From: Nectonema munidae
Taxonomy: Eukaryota > Nematomorpha > Nectonematoida > Nectonematidae
DNA length: 64,000 nucleotides
Reading direction: 5' to 3'
Assembly (NCBI GenBank): GCA_030549495.1
Contig: JAUIRK010000830.1
Coordinates: forward strand, 86,953 to 150,952
Part shown: one piece after another, positions 43,957 to 55,400 of the stretch
Layout of the letters: each line of letters starts with the position of its first letter
Position numbering within the stretch: the first letter of the stretch is position 1
Notes under the pieces: model-generated
The model's input: the letters and a program-made list of their open reading frames with translations, nothing else
Databases searched by the model: none
Told to the model about the DNA's origin: nothing
Position numbers and translations under genes: made by a program

Positions 43957-45604
43957 AGCTTCATGCACATGAATTAAGAGACGCGCTTTTTAATCTGTGA
44001 TTTAAGATTCTCAATCCTTGCTTTTAAATCTCATCCATCCAAGATCGATGTATTCCTTTTTTATTTCAATAAACGCATTTCTGCTTTTACACTTTTCCTT
44101 GATTTTGGGTCACCACTCACCAACTTCTGCGTTACAAGACCACAATGGAATGGGGACGAATCACAATAGAAGTCGTAAAAGTCTATTTGATATACCTGGA
44201 CATTCGCGTGACTACCTACGCACGTCATAAGTCCTCCCATGCACCTCGTTCCTTTCTTTCATGGGAAGAGCGTATGTGTATTCCCTCGTGTAATATGAGT
44301 ACATGGGATGTTGCACTTGAATAAAAAATTGAGCCCTAATTCCATGCCATCGTGTAAGAGCGTCTCGATGCGTGTCACTTTCTTGTTTCTGAGAGAGCGT
44401 ATTCTCGCGATGTGAAGGAGTTTGTGTGTAAGTGTGTGAGCCTACAGATTCCAAATCAATTGATTCGCATTTATTGACTATCAAGGTAAAAAGCATGATG
44501 GATAGGTAACGGTGAAGGTGCAACAGGGGTAGGAATTGCTTTAGTTAGTAAAGTTGTTAATGTAAATAGAGTTAGCGATTGGATCATTGCACTAGATATT
44601 TGTATGAACAATGGTATGTGGTCTTTTATTTGGACTCAAAGAAGTTAAGGAAGATTTCAATTTAGATGAAAAGGGAAGAGGCCTAGCCCCCTCCTAAATT
44701 TAAATTAATAATTTTTCTAAAAGGAACTTAAAATGACATTAATTTTGCAAGGTTACACCAACCTTAACACCTCCCGAGTGAAAGAATATTAGGATAGAGA
44801 TTTTGGAACCCTGCTGCTAATGTTTGTCTTTAGAGCCTCATATAACATGGATGGCTATAAACGCATGTAGGATATAATTGCGTAAAAATCAAGGAAAGCT
44901 AGTTACAAACCTTATTGATGAGCTCTTGTTTTGAAGATAAAAGGGAGATGAATTTATAAAAATAAGCAAAAAAAGTTTTATGACTGGCTACGCTCATTTC
45001 GACTATTCAAATTTATTCCTCAATTTGCATAATAGTTGATTGACAAGTGCTCAACCAATTTCTAAATGCGCCAATGTATAAAATTTGTCTGGGTTAGGAT
45101 TAGAGTTTGTTTCTAAAATTTTAATTAAAAGAAAAGGCTTGAATGAAAATTTAGTAAAGACTTAATATGAGAAATAACATAGAGACCCCGCAAAAAGGGC
45201 GTATGGTCCATAGTTTGGAAAGCCATGGCTTAACCGTAACGTATTAGATAGCCTGCAGTAATATTACAGCGGATAATTATGTAGCCTTTTTAATAGGAAA
45301 GTTATAGACATGGAAACAGTAGAATCAGGTTAAATATCTAACGAGAGTGTGGCTGGGTGAAGTGCTCTGCCTGCCACAGAATGCGACTTATGAAACGCCG
45401 TGAAGATCGGCCAACGAATAAAAGGGTCCATTATTAAAAGCGATTGTGTTCTATTTCTTATCTATACATGAGTTTAATCAGGCATTTAGAGCCCACTTTA
45501 AAACGGCTTCTTTTTCTGCATCAGGATCTTTTGTTTTATTATTTATTTGGGAAAATTGCATTCATAAGAAGCTTCTTGTGCTATTCCTTCAAAATCTGAC
45601 CTAC
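43957..45604. other. Intergenic region after CDC6
   Basis: 44018-44523 is GC-richer with open frames on both strands, but none resembles a known protein. A tRNA-box-A-like TGGCTGGGTGAAGTGC near 45352 lacks a box B. Nothing assigned. Confidence 0.35.
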
Positions 45605-45744
45605 TTAAGCCATTTACGGCCAATGTTCCCATTTTGGAAGATAAGTAATTTCATCTTCGTCTGCTTTTTTCAATGACTCTAAATATAAATCGTCTGCGTT
45701 TTTTTTTAGATATCGTCTGCTTTGCTTGGCCTTAACCCTGTTAG
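45605..45744 (-). mobile_element. piggyBac-type MITE (GCAGACGAT family, copy 4, inverted)
   Basis: Reverse orientation: TTAAGCCATTTACGGCC on the left, and near the right end GGTTAAGGCCAAGCAAAGC when read on the minus strand. Internal CGTCTGC motifs match the other copies. The right TTAA has decayed to TTAG. Confidence 0.6.
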
Positions 45745-45834
45745 TGCTGGGCAAAATTTGTCCGCTCAAGTGCTGGGGGGGGGGGCGTAAAGTGCCCCCC
45801 CCCTATTTTTCAGATATTAATAAGTTTTTATAAA

Positions 45835-46485
45835 TATTTTTAATGTTACATATATATTTCAACTATGCTGAATTCAGTGATGTCCATTTTTATCAAAATC
45901 AATCAAACCTGTCAAAAAATTGATTTATATTTGACAGCTCATCTCAAAAAGGAACTTATTTAAATAATTAAATAAAGTTTTTTACACATGTATACCCATT
46001 TTCAAATATGCTGAATTAAGTGGTGATATTTATTTTTTATGAAAATCAATTAAACCTGTCAAAAAATTTATTCAAAAAGCAACTTTTTATCTAAATAAGT
46101 ATATAAAGTTTTTTACACATGTATACCCATTTTCAAATATGCTGAATTCAGTGGTGATATTCATTTTTTATGAAAATCATTCATACCTGTCAAAAAATTG
46201 ATCTAAATGTGACAGCTCATCTCAAAAAAGAAACTTTTTATCTAAATAATTATATAATGTTTTTTACACACATATACCCATTTTCAAGTAGACTGTGTTT
46301 CCTGGTTATATTCCTTTTTTTTATATAAAAAATTAGTCAAACCTGACAAAAAAATTTAAATATGACAGCCCATATCAAAATTAAAATTTTGATTCTTTTA
46401 AAGTTTTTTATACATTTCAAGTATGCAGAATTTAATGGTCAATTAAATCGATTAAACCTGTAAATCAATGTCAAATATAATAACA
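45835..46485 (+). repeat. Degenerate tandem array, unit about 130-150 bp, about five copies
   Basis: Each unit runs from TTTTTTACACATGTATACCC through ATGCTGAATTCAGTGGTGAT and ACCTGTCAAAAAATTGAT to CTAAATAATTATATAA. Units start near 45840, 45976, 46110, 46260 and 46404; divergence rises in the last two. Confidence 0.75.
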
Positions 46486-46599
46486 TAAAAATAACTTCTA
46501 CTTGCAGTATTTCTCTGGTAATTATTTTCTTAATTTATTTAATAAACCAACTTTAGTTGTTTAATTCACTCAAAATATTTCATTCTAGAGTAACTTATG

Positions 46600-47420
46600 T
46601 AACTCGATAGGACCTCCATCTTTTTGGCTACAAATTCGTTATCGGCTCGTAGTCTCTACTATAATTTACAGTATGTAATTTTGGTATTCATTCTATGATG
46701 ATCCTTTCTTGGTAGCTCTTTTTTCATTAGAAATTTATATTCTTCAATGTGTGTTCGAAAATTTTTTTATAAGGATAAAATTACTTTTTTCCTCTCAAAG
46801 CATTCTGATTAAAGAATCTTCTTTTTAACCGTGTATTTTATCAAGCCTGAATATTTGTCAACCAATCTTATTTCAAAGGATTTTTTCTGATGAATCATTA
46901 GTGATTGTTCAATTACTAATGTTCATGATTGATTGTTCAATTACAAAAAGTTGTCAACGTTCTTCATCTAAAAAATTATCTCTTGACACAAAAGGAAAAA
47001 GATGGACAAATTCAATTTAAATTAAAAATATCTTGATAGTGACTAAATTCTCACATATTGGCACCTGTGCCATTTTTGATAAATCTGACCTATTCTAAAT
47101 TTTCAGATTTCCTACCTATCTTAGCTAAATGGTAACTGTAATCCTAGATGATAAGCTATAGATTTAAATATTTTTCATTTGTAAAAGAGGAACTTCTTTT
47201 TCAGTCAAAATCTTTTTTGAAGCATCTAATATTATATAATTAAACCACTTCCTAGTTCATTAGAACATTGTAGATCTTCCATTTAGACAAGATACACATT
47301 TCTTTTAATAATTTTTTTGATCACATGTTCTCTTTTCAATTAGTTTTCAACTTGGTTCCTTCTCTCATACAAATTTTCAAAAGATTTTATAATACGTTTT
47401 TTTTTAATTTTTTACAGAAC
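46600..47420 (-). repeat. Interspersed repeat, inverted partner of 34550-35395
   Basis: Reverse complement of the CDC6-intron repeat, with the same landmarks in reverse order. Together they are an inverted pair about 11 kb apart. Confidence 0.72.
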
Positions 47421-47459
47421 TGTTTTTCAGGCATACATTACTAATTCAATTGCCACTTC

Positions 47460-47830
47460 GAGATATTTTTTAACCGTATTATCCAAAATCCAGTACAGAA
47501 ATAAAATAAGCATAGTCGATTTGGTATAAAACAGATATTTTATTTTTTTGAAAACAGTATCTAGAAATAAACCGCTTTTCAAGCTTCAGATATTTTAAAA
47601 CCATAAATGCCAAACCTGAGTCCAAAAATGAAACCAGCATCTTCCATTTGGCATAAAAACACATATTTTATTTAAATTTCAAAAATATTTCTGCAGACAT
47701 AGACGTAAATCGAAAATTTGATTGACACTTTCAGACATTTAAAACCTCTAAATGCAAAAAAATGATTTCAGAAATAAAAATGATCATGGTCGAATTGTTA
47801 TAAAATATAGCATTATATTTATTCCTAGAT
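47460..47830. repeat. Diverged tandem repeat, unit about 130-140 bp, about 2.7 copies
   Basis: The block CAGAAATAAAATAAGCATAG followed by GGTATAAAACAGATATTTTA recurs near 47617 and 47757 in mutated form. Confidence 0.55.
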
Positions 47831-49257
47831 ATAGATATAGCATGTCAACAGTTGGATGATATCTAAGAATAACCGCCCCCAAAACTTCTCAAGCACGAAA
47901 GGGTAGGTAGGAAACCTTTTATTAGAGATCGCAAACTTTGTCGCATTTCTATGATGAAAAATGAGTGCCTTTGAATGTTCGTAGCCATCTTAAAACCACA
48001 CAAAATATAACATTTTGTAAGTTATTTCTTGCGTGTAATTCAAAAAATATTTAAGAAGATATGAGTTGTATATAAAAAAAATTTAAGTTGAAAGTTACGT
48101 AATAAAAATATAGATTTAAAACAGATTAAAATTTACATGGTATGGCAATTGCAAGGATATCACTCTATGCTCGATACGAATTTTTGGTATGAGAATATTC
48201 AAACTAAAAGATTTCATGGTCCACCTTAGATGATATGACGCAATAGGTTAGGAAGCGATAAGTATAGATAATTATCGCGGTTAAAAAGGAAAGTTTGTAG
48301 TATCAAGGTATTTTTAACATTAATAGGTGATAAAACTAACGAACCGTAAGTAATGATTTTGAAAATGGGGTTCATCAAGTGGATGAGACAATTTAATATA
48401 AGACAGTACTTGAAAAAAGTAAAAGTTAATTTATTCTAAAATGTATGTTTCAGTAGTACATAATGTAGAAGAAAGGCTGCTTTAAATGAAGGAGAATAGA
48501 CAATAATAGAGGGACTTGGAGAAAAGGAGTGCTGTTGTTGCGACAGCTTTTCAAATCAAGTTCTTTTTCGTGGCGCACCTCCACTATTTTGCTTAACTCT
48601 AAACAAAAGAAGAAACAAAATAAAAGGCAAGAAGGATGAAAAATGGTTTCACATCAACAGAAAAACGTGTAGAACCAGGGAAAAGATACAACAGACGAGC
48701 GATACAAGAGGCGACAACAAAAAGACAACATCATTCTTACATTTTCAGCAGAGACTAGGAATTAAGATCAGACTCATTAAACTGAAATCTTTGAGGGAAG
48801 AGAGTAATTTGATCGTAGAGTAAAGAGTATGTAAAACAATCAAATCACAAGTCTTCCACAAAGAAATATTTTGTTGCATCAGTCAAAACATCCCACACAA
48901 GCTGTTTCCGTTTGCAAAAAAGTTTGAAACAGACCTACTAATTAAATACCTTCCTATGTTAGAAAATTATCCTTAAGATCTAATACAAAAGAGCAGGAAA
49001 CCTTTAATTTTTATATAAGGTAAATATCTAACTTAATGTTGTAAGATTTTAACAAATGTTTATATATATTTCAAATAACTCTTATGAATAAAGAAAAGCT
49101 TTGTCAAACAAGAATCTATATGGCGGTAAACGCTAAAAAGAAGTAAACTGATCGTTTTTAAGATATATCCAAAAAACAGTAGTGCGAAGATTATATATTT
49201 GTTGTTCAGGGCAAATCATTATAAGGGAAAGTTAATGATAAAAGAAAATGAGAGAAA
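47831..49257 (-). other. Probable 3' UTR and flank of hnRNP K
   Basis: No other gene recognised. A minus-strand AATAAA lies near 48430. Confidence 0.4.
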
Positions 49258-49431
49258 TTACGCTTGTTGAAGAAGAGCTTGTGCGTATTTGGTGTCAACG
49301 CCAACTCCCTCTATCGAAATTATTCTATCAGAAGCTCCACTCTCACTTTCTTCAATCTTAATCTTGCATCGGGACTCTTGTCTGATATGTCTGATACGAT
49401 CCCCATTTTGACCAATGATTGCACCAGCGAG
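49258..49431 (-). CDS. hnrnpk: hnRNP K terminal exon, KH3
   Basis: Encodes LAGAIIGQNGDRIRHIRQES and SGASDRIISIEGV, ending ALLQQA. The KIKIEE strand matches SIKIDE in human KH3. Confidence 0.93.
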   Translation of the reverse strand, partial: LAGAIIGQNGDRIRHIRQESRCKIKIEESESGASDRIISIEGVGVDTKYAQALLQQA

Positions 49432-52400
49432 CTGAAAGCATTCAACATCGTAAGAAAAACTTGTGTATTGAATCACAAACATATTTATATTTGTCAACAG
49501 CTTTTCACATGAAACTTCTTCGCCAAGCCATACTCTGAATCCAGATTAATGCGATAGCCAACTATGGGGCACTTGGGGCCGAACCCTTCCATCTAAATTA
49601 TGGACCACACAATAAAAAATTAAATAAACTTATTTTTTGACAATATGTTTATAACAATTGAAAGAAAGATAGAAATTAAGAGTATCATCGGGGGTGAAGG
49701 TTAAATTGTTTCATTTTGATAAGACCTTATACTCGTGGTAGTAAAAAAATCTTTGGTATGAGAAACAAAAAGGAGCTCATACGCACAAAGACTTTAGGAC
49801 AAGATTGTAGTTAAACATAAAGGGTAGTGCCCCATTTGGTCCCTCCAAATATTCCCGATTACGTGACAGGAACCGTATTGCGAAAATCGAATGCTTGCAT
49901 TTAGAATGGAAAACTTTAATTGATGTCTATTAAAACAGATACCTATATAGGTAAAAGTGTTAACACAAAGGAAAATTAGCTAAAATTGGTTCAGAGATGC
50001 AAAAGTTAGAAGCATCATTAGAATTCTAAAAATACATACTGAAGGTATAGTGAAGCTATAGAACATAAACATGGGTGCGCTGAGAGCATTATAATTATAT
50101 ACCCTAGAGCCCTTGTTATATGAATAATCATTCATACAACGAAATGGAACGATTATGAAACGTGGTAGATGAGTGAATTTAAACGATAAAATGACAAGTG
50201 GAGTGTGAGAAAACACAGCATGACAGCTTCTTAAGGCTATTTTGAAAAGTAGTAAAAATAATGATTTTCACCTAGTTATGCTTAATACAAAAAATGACAC
50301 CTCTTAAAAGGCTCAAAAATTCAAAAATCATTTTTCAAAGGTTAATAAAAACACCATTTTCAAACATGTCAAATTTCAGCTTGTTTGATGATTTTTAAAC
50401 AGCACAGCAACGTCGTATCAATGAATTTCAATTCTTCATAATATTTTTTGGGTAAACTAAATAATTCTCCAGGGGTGGACGAGGATACATTTTTTGAAGA
50501 GTATTTCTGTAAATGTGGGCACTCACTCAAATAAGAACCAAATGTGTATTGAAATGGAAACGAAATGCATTATTTTTGGCGAAGCCAAGAATGAAAAAGA
50601 TTTAGAAATACATTTTTAGGGATCGTGACTCGAACAACCTTGATTTCTCTGTCAGAGGGATTTTCAGGATCTCCAGCGGCAACTCCATAGCCCTCATCAT
50701 AAGCATATCTCTAAAATATAAAATTACATGTCATCTTAAGAGAGAGAAATAATTCATTCTTTTTCAGTTTTGGTATATATTACTAACCCACTGAGGAAAA
50801 TAAAAATCGCCTACTTTAAATATACAAAATTCAATCGTAAAAGAAGTCTTTCTAAAAGGGATATAACTTTGTTGTTAAATCGAAGATCGAAATCTGTGAT
50901 GCACAACATGAAATAACAACTTAAAAAATAATCCCTTAATAACAAAACCGCACTCTAAAAAGCGTCGTTGGGTGTCGAGGGTAAATGCGCCGCCGACTCC
51001 GAGTACTTAAAAAACTGATAAAAAAGGATTGCAAAACAAATTTGGATTCCATCAAAGTGAGATAATAAGACCAAAATTTGTAGCTTCTCAAAAGTGGCCT
51101 CACAAATGCATAATTTCTATAATGCTTTTAAAAGTATTCGAACATTGGCAAAAATAATGTTAACAAATAATTAAAATTTCTAAAACCCCAAGTTTATAAT
51201 CAAATTAAGAAAACATCGTTACATCGGAAGAGCTTACTTGCCGCATCGCAGGAGGTGTGGGCTCTCCAAAACTGCCATCATACATCGCTTTTCGATCACC
51301 ATATCCACCTTCAGCAGAACTTAAAACAGCACAAGTATTTGGTATATAAGAGTGAACACGTGGGGACGAATGCTAGTTTATCACAAAACTTAGTAGCAAT
51401 GTTGAGAAGGTAACAGGGGCGCACATCCACAAAATTATTGGGGGGGGGGGGGCGATTTTTTGTTGCAATTTTCAAAATTACTGGTCTGGAAATACCAAGG
51501 GAGACGAAATATCCAAGCAATCCTTTAAAACAGACTTCCAGCAAAAATATTTTAATTACATAACGCATATGCATTAGTTTAAAAAAAGTTAAAATTATTG
51601 GGGAGAGGGGCGAATAGGCTTTTCGCCCCCACCCCTGATGAATTAACATTGATATAAGCTTTTGTTTAGAATAGTGGACACTTAATATGCTTGGAACTAG
51701 AAATGTACCGATAAGAACTTTAGTCGAATAGTGATCAGTCGGTAATTATTATTAATTGACAAATTATTTATTTTTGCAAGTTGGAACCTCGGCGGTTTGG
51801 GTTGAGCATAAATATTTTCATAAAAATGACTGAAACGAGGTACTTTTTGAAATTTGCCAAACTTACTTCGAAAAACATCTCAATTTGTAGCAAGTAAAGA
51901 ATATCACGGACATCGATATTATTAAAAAACTATTCTCTAACATTTGAATTCTTAAAATAAATGATTTTAGGAAAGGTTTTTAAAAAAGAACGGAACTGCT
52001 GATAAGGCGCAATCATTAAATCCAAGTTCCATAGGTAACACGTTCCATTTAGTGATGTACCGAAAATAAAATTTCTTGTCGTTTAATCCGATGCCACCCG
52101 GTAGACGTCAGGAAGGGCATCTCGCCAAAAAAGGCATTATGGTCCAAATGAAAAGTCTCACAAATTGGTGTGTGAGGCACAGTCTAACTCTGTGGATTTA
52201 GGAAACAAAGGACGTTAAAAGAACGTAATCGGTATCCAATTTGCATACAATTATAAGTATTGTTTTACATAAGCCTTGACATTTAAAAAGAAAAGTTTCA
52301 GTTTTAGGCTGATTTTTGGAGGTGTGAGGCGGCATCCTATTAAAATTGGGCTGCGAAGAACATACTAGTCATATTGATCGGGAAAACGAGGTCTCTTGGA

Positions 52401-55400
52401 AGAAAAGGAGGAGTCAGACTCATCCAGAGGAAAGCCGCTTTCGTCTTCTTCCTCTTCGTAATTTGATCGAGATCTGCGCGTTTTGGAATTGACTGTCCCG
52501 CGAAAGCGGTGGCTGACGGCCTCCCCATCGGGTTTATAGCCGCCGTACTGGTGCACCAGGTACTCGTCGTAGAAGTTGGCGTTGTAGTTGTTGCGATGTC
52601 CTCTAGGCGGTGCCTGCAAATGAAAATCGGTGCAAAGGAGCTGGAAGCGGGACCGCGACCATCATACCTTGTGCAAGACATCGTAAATCTCAATGAGACA
52701 ACAAGTTATCTGCTCGATGTTGCCATTTATAAGACAAACACGGTCTGTGGAACTGGGGGCGGGAACAGAAAAAACTGAAACGTTGCACTTGTACTTCTGA
52801 AAAAGTTTCAAAAATAAAAGACAAATAAAAATGGCCGCAAAATAAAGATCTTACGCTTCTGAGAGACTTTATAAAATCCCCATTCCTACCGATGATAGCA
52901 CCTGCCTGACTTTCGTGAACCAAAATACGGAAATCAATTCTACCTTCTTTGTCGCATTTCTGATTCTGAAATTCAGCACAACGAGGATGAAACATCATTT
53001 TAAAAAAAAAATTAAAAAACCCTTTCTAAGATGGAGAGAATTTCTTGGACACAACTTAGATGCATTTTGAGTTTGTTTCCAACAAGATAGACAACGCTAA
53101 ATGAAAAAAGAGAGGTGAGATGAGTGAAAGGATCGGGCCAGCGTTGGTGGTTGTTGAAGAAGGAATGGCGTTTTAGTCAGGTAAGAAAAGATTAAATGAG
53201 GAGGTAAGTGTTACCGTTCGGGGGTGGGACTATCTGGAATGGACACATTCAAATCGAACTAGTTTGAAAGCGGCGAAGTTGGTTAGAGTTGGCGGAGCAA
53301 GCGGTTGCGATCGGGTCATTTATTAAGATCGGTCGGTCAGTCGGAAGGACGAGGTGCGGTGTTTGGGTAAATGGTTCGTAGAAGCGAGAGTGAGAGAGGA
53401 GGATAAAGGGAAAATAAAAGAACAGGTATAAGAGTTAGGTTAAACACACAAAATAACCCTAGAAAAGCGAAGTAGGGGAGGAGAAAACTTTTTCATATAA
53501 AGAAATTTATTTATAAAGAGCGAATAAGAAACGCATCTGGAGTTGGATGAGAAGCGTTGATTTTAAAGCAACAAACCTTTGCGTGAAAGAGTGATTAGGG
53601 TTAAACGAAAATGTTATAGCGCCTCTTTTTAAATGTTTAAGGAGAAAGGTTTTGAAACCAAAATAAGAGAATCGCATTCGTCGCTCGATTAGAAAGAAGA
53701 AAGGGAGTCGCAAGCCTTTTAATAACAAAGCGCCAAAACTAACTGGCAACGCATTGCTCGTCCCAAAATCTTACAATACCAATTTACGCTTTTGAAACTT
53801 TTTTCAAATTATAAATAATTCAGCTACATTATTACATTTCTACTTTTGTATGTGAAAAACCTGCTCTCTACCGCTATTTCTTCCATTTCAAAATATAATT
53901 TGCCGCAAAATGAGATAAATTTTAGGGAGTCGTCTTTTATCAGAGGATCCCATTTTGAACAGTGTATGTGTTTAGATTGGACGTAGCAAGAAGGTTAATT
54001 AATTGTAACATATCAAGATCTGTAAAGAAGTAACTTAAAAATGGGAGTTTATAACTTCGCCCTTCCAAAAAAATTCACTCCTTTCTCACCTTGAAATAAA
54101 GTTATAACAAAAAATGTACCTTATTTTACCATATATAGAAGTGTGTGCGAGTGTTATTGTGGATTCCTTATACTATTGAAAATAAACCAAAGTCAAAAAA
54201 CAATCACAAATCGTGTTGTAAAAAAGAAACGATTTTTAAATTCGTGTAGGTAGTATAAAATGGTTATAAAGAGAAGAAACATTCCCCAGTTAGCAGAGCC
54301 GGCCTTAGGCCAATGCAACCTATGCGGCCGTAGTGGGCCCCGCACTTCTCATTTTTCACTTTGATGATTTCGCTAAATTCAAGGTTCGCAAAGTAAAGTT
54401 ACTTTGATCGTCATTTTGTGTTGATGAAAAAGTAATAAAACAAATCCCTTTTCTTTTTTCAAAATCTTATTTCTCACTTTTAATCTTTTTTCCTACCCAC
54501 ACTGGGCCCCACGCAATCCATTTTGCATAGGGCCCCCGAACACTAGGGCCCGCCCTGTCACTCAGGACAAAATACATTTGAGATATAAAGGGAATTTTTA
54601 GTCAAAACTGGTTTAGGGTTGTACAAGTCATTTGCGTCTCTCAAAGAAGCAACATCGAAATTGACGACAAAGTCCGCTTTTCTAGTGTTAAACGCAGGTG
54701 GGCGGGCGCGCTCAAAAAGATAAACGATACCTCGGTTCTGAGTTTCTTAATGTTTTCGCCACCTCTTCCTATCAAAGGCCCAGCATTCTAAAATAAGAAA
54801 GACATTTTAATAGTAATACAAAAATAGTACACTTTACTTGTAAATTCCGATCTGAGGCCAAATCTCCCCACCCCTACAATTTAGGTATTTTAATAGTGTA
54901 TTGGAACAAAAAGTCACTTGTTTTCAAATGCTATCTAACATGTCAACTAAAATAGAAACGAAAAGCTTGGCTACTTTATCTAATTCAGCCATAAACTTGA
55001 ATTTGTGATGCATGCGTTTACAAAAAGAGAACTACTAGATTGCTAATTGGGGAAGCGCGCCAGTAAGAAGTAGAAACGACGATAAATGCTTCGTATCAAT
55101 CAACCCTTTGACTACCAATGTACCATTTATGACGATACATCGATAATAAAGCGTATTTTTCCTTAAAACAAAAACCCTAATCATTTGTTAAACTTTCTCT
55201 TTTTATGTATAAATTTTCTGAATTTTTTATTGATATATGAAAGAATAAAATTTTTACTTTGGCAAAAACACCTGAAGAAAAATTAAAATCAAAAGATGTC
55301 ATTTTCAAGCTACATAATTTTTATGGAAATAACATTTATGACTTTAAACGGCCAGTGGAGTATTTCCATTATTATTCTACGGATGAAATGATTGAAATAA

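Noticed and set aside
44018-44523. Open frames of 70 and 103 residues
   Set aside because: No similarity to any family I know, opposite strands overlap, and no splice context supports either.
45350-45420. SINE-like box A sequence
   Set aside because: No matching box B at a normal distance.
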